From the NCBI RefSeq assembly GCF_002709775.1, contig NZ_PAQR01000008.1, positions 1 through 64,000 of the forward strand: DNA of 64,000 nt. The letters are read 5' to 3'. Under the pieces are notes generated by a model. That model saw only the letters and a program-made list of their open reading frames with translations, was not told the origin of the DNA and did no database searches. How positions within the stretch are numbered: the first letter of the stretch is position 1; each line of letters begins with the position of its first letter. The translations under genes were made by a program, and so were the position numbers. Positions 1 to 7,070 of this stretch are shown here, piece by piece. The stretch comes from Thalassospira sp. (lineage in GTDB: Bacteria > Pseudomonadota > Alphaproteobacteria > Rhodospirillales > Thalassospiraceae).

Positions 1-308
<308 letters not shown>

Positions 309-1193
309 ATGAATGCCTGGGACGGGATCAGCGAATTTATCGCCGTGTCCGAACGACAAAACTTTACCGCCGCTGCCAAGCAACTTGGCATTTCGGTCGC
401 CCAGGTCAGCCGACAGGTCACAGCGCTTGAGGAAAAGCTGGGCGTACAGCTTTTCTACCGCACGACGCGCAAGGTCAGCGTGACCGAGGCCGGGCAGATT
501 TACTATCAACATTGCCGACAGCTGCTTGATGGTCTGGACGAGGCAGAGCGCGCGATTGGTAATCTGACCGAGCTGCCGCGCGGCAAGCTCAAACTCACCG
601 CGCCGACCACCTATGGCGAGACGGTGATCGCCCCGCTGGTCAATGATTTCGTCACCCGCTATCCCGATCTGGAAGTGCAGTGCCGCTTTACCAACCAGAA
701 GCTTGATCTGGTGCTTGAAGGCTATGACATGGCGATCCGCCTGGGCCGATTGGAAGGCACCACGGGCAGCCTGATGACCCAGCAGCTTTCAACGCGGCGC
801 CTTTATGCCTGTGCCGCACCCAGCTACATCGCCAAGCGCGGCGAGCCCTATTCACTCTCGGAGCTGCACCACCATAATTGTCTGGTCGGGACACTTGATT
901 ACTGGCGCTTTGAAGAAGATGGCCGTGAACGCACGGTGCGTATTCACGGCTCCATCCACGCCAATAGCGGGCAGGCGCTTCTCGATGCGGCGCGCAAGGG
1001 CATCGGCATCGTGCAATTGCCCGACTATTACGTCGATCCATGGATTGCGAGTGGTGACCTGGTGCCAGTGCTGACCAAATACCAGCCATCCGATGAAGGC
1101 ATCTGGGCGATATATCCAACTAACCGCCACCTCAGCCCGAAAATCCGGATGCTGGTGGAGCATCTTGGGCGGTATTTGGGTCAGTCATCCTGA
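309..1193 (+). CDS. LysR-family transcriptional regulator
   Basis: A 294-residue protein of standard LysR length. Residues 1-60 form the winged helix-turn-helix: the stretch FTAAAKQLGISVAQVSRQVT is the recognition region, followed by LEEKLGVQLFYRTTRKVSVT, which is typical of the family. The remainder (about 90-290) is the periplasmic-binding-protein-like effector domain. The sequence resembles the subgroup often annotated as DNA-binding regulators near oxidoreductases (signatures PRGKLKLTAP and YDMAIRLG). The gene is divergent from frmA with a 121-bp spacer, so control of frmA in response to an aldehyde or glutathione adduct is plausible but only inferred. The ATG is preceded by a GGGG-rich weak ribosome site. 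Confidence 0.93.
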   Translation: MNAWDGISEFIAVSERQNFTAAAKQLGISVAQVSRQVTALEEKLGVQLFYRTTRKVSVTEAGQIYYQHCRQLLDGLDEAERAIGNLTELPRGKLKLTAPTTYGETVIAPLVNDFVTRYPDLEVQCRFTNQKLDLVLEGYDMAIRLGRLEGTTGSLMTQQLSTRRLYACAAPSYIAKRGEPYSLSELHHHNCLVGTLDYWRFEEDGRERTVRIHGSIHANSGQALLDAARKGIGIVQLPDYYVDPWIASGDLVPVLTKYQPSDEGIWAIYPTNRHLSPKIRMLVEHLGRYLGQSS

Positions 1194-1261
1194 TTTTCTG
1201 TCACAACTACTCTTCTCCTACGTCAAACCCTCAATGCATTTCGGTTTGAAGGAGGCGAGCG

Positions 1262-1444
1262 ATGTCAAAGTGCACTGGGTCGAAAGGTGATCTGTGGGAG
1301 CTTTATGAGGCAAAGGATGGCTGGCGTTGGCGGCGGACGGCGAGTAATGGCAATATCGTCGGGGCCGCGACACAGGGCTATTCGAATAAATCCGACTGCA
1401 TCGCAAATGCCAAGCGCAACGGATGTGATTGCGATTTGAGCTAG
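1262..1444 (+). CDS. Small DUF1508 (YegP-like) domain protein
   Basis: A 60-residue protein. The segment GWRWRRTASNGNIVGAATQG followed by YSNKSDCIANAKRNG matches the single-repeat DUF1508/UPF0339 fold (a beta-beta-beta-alpha unit with W-R-W-R and S/T-N-G-N motifs). Family members are small, often stress-related proteins of unknown function; E. coli YegP has two copies of the unit. A strong AAGGAGG site sits 7 nt before the ATG, which argues that this short frame is a real gene. It carries three cysteines near the C-terminus (C-D-C) and one at position 4, unusual for so small a cytoplasmic protein. It is followed by a shared terminator at 1469-1499. No function is assigned. Confidence 0.8.
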   Translation: MSKCTGSKGDLWELYEAKDGWRWRRTASNGNIVGAATQGYSNKSDCIANAKRNGCDCDLS

Positions 1445-1468
1445 GTCTCGTGCAATCGGCGCAAAGAA

Positions 1469-1499
1469 AAAGCCCCGCAGCTTGTGCTGGCGGGGCTTT
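1469..1499. terminator. Bidirectional rho-independent terminator
   Basis: A 10-bp perfect stem, AAAGCCCCGC (1469-1478) with GCGGGGCTTT (1490-1499), and an 11-nt loop. Read on the minus strand the stem is followed by TTTTTCTTT, so it best terminates bdhA; on the plus strand it can also serve the DUF1508 gene. Confidence 0.85.
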
Positions 1500-1521
1500 G
1501 GTGTTTTGGAGAGCCTGCGCG

Positions 1522-2304
1522 TTACTGCGCCGTCCAGCCACCATCGACCGAAAGGTGCGTGCCGGTCATTTGTGATGCGGCGTCTGAGCACAGGAAGAGG
1601 GCTGTCTGACCGATTTGTTCGGGGCTTACGAACTGTTTGGACGGGTGTTTGTCCGAAACAAGGCGGGTTGCAGATTCCTCGACCGAGATGTTGTTTTCCT
1701 TCGCGCGCGCCTCGATCTGGCGTTCGACCAGTTCGGTGCGCACCCAGCCCGGGCAGATGGCATTGGCCGTGATGCCGGTTTCAGCCGTCTCAAGCGCTGT
1801 CACCTTGGTCAGTCCGATCACGCCATGCTTGGCTGCGACATAGGCGGCCTTCTGGACCGATGCGACAAGGCCGTGGGCCGATGCCGTGTTGATGATGCGG
1901 CCCCAGTTTTTTTGGCGCATATAGGGCACGGCAAGGCGGGTGGTGTGGAAGACCGATGACAGGTTGATCGCAATCACTGCGTCCCACTTTTCAGGCGGGA
2001 ACTCTTCGACATTGGCGGTGTATTGGATGCCGGCATTGTTGATCAGGATGTCGACGCCGCCAAACTTGGCTTCGGCGTCCTTCATCATCGCTTCGATCTC
2101 GTCCGGTTTGGACAGGTCGGCACCGTTATAGTGCGCGGTGACACCGTAATCGGTTTCAAGGCCCTTGCGGGTTGCCTCGATCTCATCAGCATCGCCAAAG
2201 CCATTGAGCATCACATCCGCACCAGCGCCCGCAAGTGCCTTGGCCATGGCAAGGCCGATCCCGCTGGTTGAGCCGGTGACGAGTGCGCGTTTACCTGTCA
2301 GCAT
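1522..2304 (-). CDS. bdhA: 3-hydroxybutyrate dehydrogenase (SDR family)
   Basis: A 260-residue short-chain dehydrogenase. The NAD site TGSTSGIG is at residues 10-17, NNAG at 89-92, and the catalytic set is Ser142, Tyr155 and Lys159 (Y-V-A-A-K). These positions, the length and the segment SAHGLVAS match bacterial D-3-hydroxybutyrate dehydrogenases, which interconvert 3-hydroxybutyrate and acetoacetate in the polyhydroxybutyrate/ketone-body cycle in the cytoplasm. The C-terminal GTHLSVDGGWTAQ is also typical. The gene lies 109 bp downstream of the TyrR-like gene on the same strand, with only a small dyad (2325-2340) between them, so cotranscription is possible. A GGGAG site precedes the ATG. 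Confidence 0.95.
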   Translation of the reverse strand: MLTGKRALVTGSTSGIGLAMAKALAGAGADVMLNGFGDADEIEATRKGLETDYGVTAHYNGADLSKPDEIEAMMKDAEAKFGGVDILINNAGIQYTANVEEFPPEKWDAVIAINLSSVFHTTRLAVPYMRQKNWGRIINTASAHGLVASVQKAAYVAAKHGVIGLTKVTALETAETGITANAICPGWVRTELVERQIEARAKENNISVEESATRLVSDKHPSKQFVSPEQIGQTALFLCSDAASQMTGTHLSVDGGWTAQ

Positions 2305-2413
2305 TTTGTCTTCTCCCTGTATGTGAGGAGTTTGATCCTCTTGTTAAGTTAGGTGGATCATGCCGCAGTGCAATGTAAGTGGCAAGAAATGCTGTTGTGG
2401 GGCGTGCGGCTTT

Positions 2414-4039
2414 TTAGTTCCCGATACCGTATTTGCGCAGTTTGTTGGCGATTGAGGTATGTGAAACGCCCAGCCGATCGGCCAGTTTGCGCGAGCTTGG
2501 ATAATCCGGATAAAGTCGTGCGAGCATTTCACGTTCGAGCAAATCCATGCCGCTGTTGAAATCGCTTTGCGCGAGCGCGGTGGCGATCAGGTCGGGGGGC
2601 TCGGTTGTTTGGGTGGGGGTGTCTTGCACGGTATCGGATGTGCTCTGTGCCGGGGCTTCTGATGTGCGGGCGGTGCCGCTGGCAGCATCGGCGAGGTCGC
2701 GCGCACCAAGCGTGTTGCCATCCAGAAGGGCGACGGCGCGAAACAGGGTGTTTTCAAGTTCGCGCACATTGCCCGGCCAGTCATGGGCGCAGAGCCAGTC
2801 AAGCCCGTCACGCGCCAGGCGTGGTGTGCTGCGTTCGGTCTGCTGGGCGGTGCGGTCGATGAAAAAGGCAGCCAGATCGGCAATGTCTTCGACCCGATCA
2901 CGCAAGGGCGGCAGGGTGATGCCAAGAACGTTGAGGCGGAAATAAAGATCCTCGCGAAAGGTGCCGTCATGCGACATAGCTTCAAGATCGCGGTTGGTCG
3001 CACTGATGATGCGGACATCAACGGTGATTTCATCCGTGCCGCCCACACGCCGGAAGCGGCCATCCTGCAGCACGCGCAGAAGCTTTGCCTGCAGATACGG
3101 GGTCAGTTCTCCGATCTCATCAAGGAACAAAGTACCGCCATCGGCCAGTTCCAGAAGCCCCGGCTTGCCGCCGCGACGCGCCGACGTAAAGGCCCCGGCG
3201 GCGTAACCAAACAGCTCGCTTTCAGCCAGACCTTCGGGCATGGCGGCACAGTTAAGGGCGAGAAACGGTTGATCTGCGCGTGCGCTTGCGCGGTGACAGG
3301 CGCGGGCAAACAGCTCCTTGCCAGTGCCGGTTTCGCCCAGGATCAGGATCGGGGCATCAATGGCCGCCAGACGTTCGGCCTGTGATTTGACGCGCAGCAT
3401 CGCGCGGCTGGTGCCGATAATGTCGTCAAAGCCGGTATGGCTGCGATCCTGAAGGGCGGTGATCACGCGCCCCAATCGGGCCGGGCGGTGAAAGACCATC
3501 ACCCCGCCCCAAGGGGCATCATCGGCACTATCGGATCCGTCATCGACATGACCGATTGGTTCGACCTGCAAAAGATAGGTTTGCCCGCCCAGCGTGACTT
3601 CGCGTTCCGGCAGGTGAAAGCCGCCTTGGCGTAAATCTTCAATGGATGGTTCAACAAGAATGCTCGCAATATCCTGATCACGCAGAGGTTTTTCAGGGGT
3701 GGCTGAAATCGCCTGTGCGGCCGGGTTAGCCTGCGCGATCAGGCCGTTGGCATCGACCGCAATCACCGGATCGCCAAGGGCGGCGAGGGTTGCGTGCAAC
3801 TGTGCGCGACGGCGTTCGGTCGGCAGGCGGTCGATTTCGGTAATGTCGAAAATACCGGGAATTTGTTTGAGCGCGTGCGACAGAAGCAGAAAGCGTTCCG
3901 GGCGCACGGCGGGAATATCGGCATAGATATGATGGGTGGTGACTTCAAAAGCACGGATGTCCAGGCCCTGATCAGTCAGGACATTAATCACGTCGCGCGT
4001 AATGCCAAGCCTGTTTTCACCGCGAATTTCAAACCGCAT
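2414..4039 (-). CDS. TyrR/PhhR-like regulator with ACT, PAS, sigma-54-type AAA+ and HTH domains
   Basis: From the ATG at 4039 the protein is 541 residues and begins MRFEIRGENRLGITRDVINV, the ACT-domain start of TyrR; the open frame extends 31 codons further upstream but through the operator region, so the shorter start is chosen. Domains in order: ACT (about 1-75), PAS (about 80-190), AAA+ ATPase with Walker A GETGTGKE and Walker B GGTLFLDEIGE, and a Fis/TyrR HTH at the C-terminus (KLADRLGVSHTSIANKLRKY). The sigma-54 contact loop reads GAFTSA, one residue from the canonical GAFTGA; E. coli TyrR lacks this loop entirely. Family members bind aromatic amino acids and TGTAAA-N6-TTTACA boxes. Three such boxes lie in the divergent spacer. 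Likely target: the methionine gamma-lyase gene, plus itself. Confidence 0.9.
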   Translation of the reverse strand: MRFEIRGENRLGITRDVINVLTDQGLDIRAFEVTTHHIYADIPAVRPERFLLLSHALKQIPGIFDITEIDRLPTERRRAQLHATLAALGDPVIAVDANGLIAQANPAAQAISATPEKPLRDQDIASILVEPSIEDLRQGGFHLPEREVTLGGQTYLLQVEPIGHVDDGSDSADDAPWGGVMVFHRPARLGRVITALQDRSHTGFDDIIGTSRAMLRVKSQAERLAAIDAPILILGETGTGKELFARACHRASARADQPFLALNCAAMPEGLAESELFGYAAGAFTSARRGGKPGLLELADGGTLFLDEIGELTPYLQAKLLRVLQDGRFRRVGGTDEITVDVRIISATNRDLEAMSHDGTFREDLYFRLNVLGITLPPLRDRVEDIADLAAFFIDRTAQQTERSTPRLARDGLDWLCAHDWPGNVRELENTLFRAVALLDGNTLGARDLADAASGTARTSEAPAQSTSDTVQDTPTQTTEPPDLIATALAQSDFNSGMDLLEREMLARLYPDYPSSRKLADRLGVSHTSIANKLRKYGIGN

Positions 4040-4042
4040 AAC

Positions 4043-4079
4043 TGTACCGATAAATTTACACTGTAAGATAAAATATACA
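4043..4079. promoter_or_regulatory. Two imperfect TyrR boxes at the 5' end of the TyrR-like gene
   Basis: TGTACC-GATAAA-TTTACA (4043-4060) and TGTAAG-ATAAAA-TATACA (4062-4079) each match the TGTAAA-N6-TTTACA consensus at 10 of 12 fixed positions. They lie immediately upstream of the ATG at 4039, overlapping its ribosome site, a position suited to autorepression. Confidence 0.7.
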
Positions 4080-4137
4080 GTTTTAAGCTTCTGAAATCCA
4101 GCGTCTTTGACATGTGCGGCGTTGGAATGCACCAGAG

Positions 4138-4155
4138 TGTAAATAAAAATTTACA
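4138..4155. promoter_or_regulatory. Perfect TyrR box, upstream activating site for the gamma-lyase gene
   Basis: TGTAAATAAAAATTTACA matches the TyrR/PhhR consensus TGTAAA-N6-TTTACA at every fixed position. Its centre is about 88 bp upstream of the transcription start predicted from the sigma-54 promoter at 4209-4223, a normal enhancer distance for bacterial enhancer-binding proteins. Confidence 0.85.
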
Positions 4156-4208
4156 CCATCAAATCAGACAGTTTCGCCAAACTCTTGAAAGCAAACAATT
4201 TTTAAATC

Positions 4209-4223
4209 TGGCACGGTGCTTGC
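4209..4223 (+). promoter_or_regulatory. Sigma-54 (-24/-12) promoter of the methionine gamma-lyase gene
   Basis: TGGCACGGTGCTTGC fits the consensus TGGCACG-N4-TTGC exactly, with the -24 GG at 4210-4211 and the -12 GC at 4222-4223. Transcription would start near 4235, about 30 bp before the ATG at 4265. A sigma-54 promoter needs an AAA+ activator; the divergent TyrR-like protein is the obvious candidate. Confidence 0.87.
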
Positions 4224-4264
4224 GGTGATGTAGGCAGAATAAACGCATTTCAAGGAGCCTTCCG

Positions 4265-5491
4265 ATGTCTGCTCATGATAAACACAACAGTGCCAAAACC
4301 GGTTTTGCCACCCGTGCGATCCATCACGGTTACGATCCGCAAAGCCATAATGGCGCACTGAACCCGCCGGTTTACATGTCTTCGACCTTTGCGTTCGAAA
4401 CAGCCGAGCAGGGCGGGCGGTTCTTTGCCGGTGACGAGCAGGGCTTTATCTATTCGCGTATCGCCAACCCGACGCTGGATCTTCTCGAAAAGCGTTTGGC
4501 CGTGCTTGAAGGCGGTGAAGCTGCAGTTGCGACCGCATCGGGCATGGGCGCGATTACGTCGGTCTTCTGGACCTTTATCGAGCCGGGTGACGAGATCATT
4601 GTTGATCGCACGCTGTATGGCTGCACATTTGCCTATTTCCGTCATGGTCTGGAAAAGTTCGGCATCAAGCACACCCATGTCGATCTGACCGATCCGGCGG
4701 AACTGGAAAAGGCGATCTCGGATCAGACCAAGATTGTCTATTTCGAAACCCCGGCCAACCCGAACATGCGTCTGGTTGATATAGAAGCCGTCTCCGAAAT
4801 CGCGCACAAGCATGGGGCGAAGGTCGTTGTCGATAACACCTATTGCACGCCCTATCTGCAGCGCCCGATTGAGCTTGGGGCCGATATCGTTGTGCATTCC
4901 GCGACCAAGTATCTTGGCGGCCATGGCGATCTGATGGCTGGTGCGGTGATCGGAACGCTTGAAGACATGACGCAGGTGCGTCTGGTCGGGTTGAAGGACA
5001 TGACCGGTGCGGTCCTGTCGGCACAGGATGCCAACCTTGTGATGCGCGGTCTTAAAACGCTTGAGCTTCGCATGGAACGCCATTGCGACAATGCCGAAAA
5101 GATCGCCGATTTCCTCGCCAAACATCCGAAGGTCGAGAAGGTCTTCTATCCGGGGCTTGAAAGCGATCCGCACCACAAGCTTGCCAAAAAACAGATGGAC
5201 CGGTTTGGAGGCATGATCGCGTTTGAGCTTAAGGGCGGCATCGAGGAAGGCCGTAAACTGATGAACGGGCTTAACATGATCACCCGCGCGGTCAGCCTTG
5301 GCGATGCGGAAACCCTGATCCAGCATCCGGCATCGATGACCCATTCAACCTATACCGCCGAAGAACGCGCGGAATATCAGATCACCGATGGCCTGATCCG
5401 CCTGTCGGCCGGGCTTGAAAGCATCGGTGATATTCTGGCGGATCTGTCGAATGCGCTTGATCGTGATCAGATGGCGATTGCGGCCGAGTAA
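4265..5491 (+). CDS. megL: L-methionine gamma-lyase (PLP enzyme)
   Basis: A 408-residue Cys/Met-metabolism PLP enzyme. The protein aligns with Pseudomonas putida methionine gamma-lyase with a constant offset of 4: Tyr63 and Arg65 (phosphate contacts), Tyr118, the diagnostic Cys120, Asp190, the PLP lysine Lys215 in SATKYLGGHGD, and Lys244-Asp245. The active-site cysteine in TLYGCTF distinguishes methionine gamma-lyases from cystathionine gamma-lyases and gamma-synthases. The enzyme splits methionine into methanethiol, ammonia and 2-oxobutyrate in the cytoplasm. An AAGGAG site lies 7 nt before the ATG. It is monocistronic as far as can be seen, driven by a sigma-54 promoter and TyrR box. The MdeB-type gene at 7071 would handle its 2-oxobutyrate product. 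Confidence 0.94.
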   Translation: MSAHDKHNSAKTGFATRAIHHGYDPQSHNGALNPPVYMSSTFAFETAEQGGRFFAGDEQGFIYSRIANPTLDLLEKRLAVLEGGEAAVATASGMGAITSVFWTFIEPGDEIIVDRTLYGCTFAYFRHGLEKFGIKHTHVDLTDPAELEKAISDQTKIVYFETPANPNMRLVDIEAVSEIAHKHGAKVVVDNTYCTPYLQRPIELGADIVVHSATKYLGGHGDLMAGAVIGTLEDMTQVRLVGLKDMTGAVLSAQDANLVMRGLKTLELRMERHCDNAEKIADFLAKHPKVEKVFYPGLESDPHHKLAKKQMDRFGGMIAFELKGGIEEGRKLMNGLNMITRAVSLGDAETLIQHPASMTHSTYTAEERAEYQITDGLIRLSAGLESIGDILADLSNALDRDQMAIAAE

Positions 5492-5527
5492 CGCTTACGC
5501 GTGACGTTTCGCTGACTTTTAGCCTGT

Positions 5528-5571
5528 GCAGGTTTGCCATGCCCCGGATCATTTCGGGGCGGTGAACCTGC
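5528..5571. terminator. Hairpin terminator between convergent genes
   Basis: A long imperfect hairpin: outer arms GCAGGTT (5528-5534) and AACCTGC (5565-5571), inner arms GCCCCG (5541-5546) and CGGGGC (5555-5560). Only a short T run follows on the plus strand. It lies between megL and the convergent binding-protein gene. Confidence 0.5.
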
Positions 5572-5582
5572 CGGGCCTTTAG

Positions 5583-6485
5583 TTAGTCGTAGATGCCGTA
5601 TTGCCGCAGCGCTTCTGTCGATTGAGGCGTGATCTTGTCATTGCGGATGCGGAAAACCCGGATGTCGCGCAGCTTGATGTTCTGGAAGGACGGGGCGGTT
5701 TCCCAGTTGGTTTTCAAAAGGTCAAACAGCAGGCCGTTGGAATAGGCACGCTTTAATCCGGCCTCGATCGCATCGCGCAGGCGGGGTTCATTGGGGCTGA
5801 AAAAGAAATAGATCGGCTGGGGATAATAAAGCGCGATTTCCGGCGCAATCACGATGCCCTTGGCCTGTTCCTTCATCCAGTTCCATTCAGCATGAATTTG
5901 CCAATAGGCCCGCGGATACAGATCAAACCGGTTGGCCGCCAACATCCGGTGCAACGTGGCATAGCGCCCGACCGCAACCGAAAAACCGTTATCTTCCAGG
6001 ATGGCATTATCTGGCCAGCCAAGCCCCTGACCCATGGAGAATTTTTGCAAATCTTCGACCGATTGCACATCCGAAAGATCATCCAGCATGTCTTCGCGCG
6101 TCATGAACAGTCGCACGCCGGTCGTGCCAAGATAGATCGGCACATAGGCGGGCAGCAGAACCTCTTCACGTTTGGCGTTGGTACCAAAGAAGACGGTGTT
6201 GATTTCCTTGCCGGCCTGAAGCATCGGAATGCGGCGTTCCTCGGTCGGGTAATCCATGCAGATCGGGGTAATCGTGATGTCTTCGCTGCTCAGGCGTGCG
6301 GCAAGGCGCAAAAGATCAACATGATATTCCGAATACTGATCCCAGGCGACTTTGCGTTGGCAGTAATCGGATCCGACATCCATCGGCAGTTTGACGACAA
6401 GCGCGTCCGACCGGTTCTGGGCGATTGCCATGTTTGAAACACCCACCAGCATCAGCATCGCGACCACAAGAACGCGCGCAAGCAT
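5583..6485 (-). CDS. Periplasmic solute-binding protein (SBP family 3-like), orphan
   Basis: From the ATG at 6485 the protein is 300 residues and starts with a clear signal peptide: a hydrophobic run LARVLVVAMLMLVGV with probable cleavage after AIA. The open frame extends to a TTG at 6662, but that would bury the signal peptide behind 59 charged residues; neither start has a good ribosome site. The mature part resembles amino-acid-type SBP family 3 domains (DMYPRAYW-like segment RFDLYPRAYW, and the C-terminal AIEAGLKRAYSNGLLFDLLK typical of this fold). No permease or ATPase is adjacent, so it could feed a distant transporter or act as a sensor. Convergent with megL. A link to methionine or another sulfur compound is only suggested by location. 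Confidence 0.7.
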   Translation of the reverse strand: MLARVLVVAMLMLVGVSNMAIAQNRSDALVVKLPMDVGSDYCQRKVAWDQYSEYHVDLLRLAARLSSEDITITPICMDYPTEERRIPMLQAGKEINTVFFGTNAKREEVLLPAYVPIYLGTTGVRLFMTREDMLDDLSDVQSVEDLQKFSMGQGLGWPDNAILEDNGFSVAVGRYATLHRMLAANRFDLYPRAYWQIHAEWNWMKEQAKGIVIAPEIALYYPQPIYFFFSPNEPRLRDAIEAGLKRAYSNGLLFDLLKTNWETAPSFQNIKLRDIRVFRIRNDKITPQSTEALRQYGIYD

Positions 6486-7070
6486 GCCAAGCCAATCGGC
6501 ATGGTCACACGACGCAGTTTTTTGCGGGTCTGTGCTGGGCAGGTTGATCAATGAAGCACCGGTCGGGAGAAATCTTGAACGTTTGGTCAGGTTGCGGGGC
6601 GACCTATCCGTTTGGGAATGCGACTTTTGGCTAATAGGGCAGGCAAAGGCAAATCGTTTCAACGCATGGCTGGGGCGATTTTTTGCAAGTGGTGGCGTTG
6701 GTTTCGTTGGCTTTGCGCGGGTTTTTGCGCGCTCTGGCCTGAGTGCTCTTGGGTTGAAACGGTCGTTGAAAAATCCGCCTTTTTGCGAATCGTCCCACCC
6801 GAATGGGCGTTTTAGGGTGCGCGAAATAATGTTTCAGACCGGAAATTCGACAGTTTGCGCCCGATCGTCGCAGCCGATTCCAAGGCTTTGGTCAAACTGC
6901 CGCAGGTTTTGTGAAAAGCGGGGCCGGGTGCTTGATTTTCCTAAGCCCGCCTTAAAAATCGACCCTTGCAGCAAAACGCATCTGAAACACCGTGGGCAAA
7001 TCTGCGCTGCCTGCGGTGAATAAGCCAAAAAGCAGATAACTGACGCATCGAAAATAGGGAATATACGGAA
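6486..7070. other. Long intergenic region upstream of the MdeB-type E1 gene
   Basis: About 585 bp between the divergent binding-protein and mdeB-type genes. I found no sigma-54 promoter, TyrR box, RNA gene or terminator here. Several frames stay open by chance (for example 6391-7023 on the plus strand), but none has a ribosome site or family resemblance. A weak AGGGAA site precedes the ATG at 7071. Confidence 0.4.

Noticed and set aside
2414-4132. Longer start for the TyrR-like protein at 4132
   Set aside because: The extra 31 residues would be encoded by the operator region with two TyrR boxes and do not resemble the family; the ATG at 4039 gives the exact ACT-domain start.
4250-5344. 364-codon minus frame opposite megL
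   Set aside because: It is antisense to a strongly conserved enzyme with all active-site residues and shows no family resemblance.
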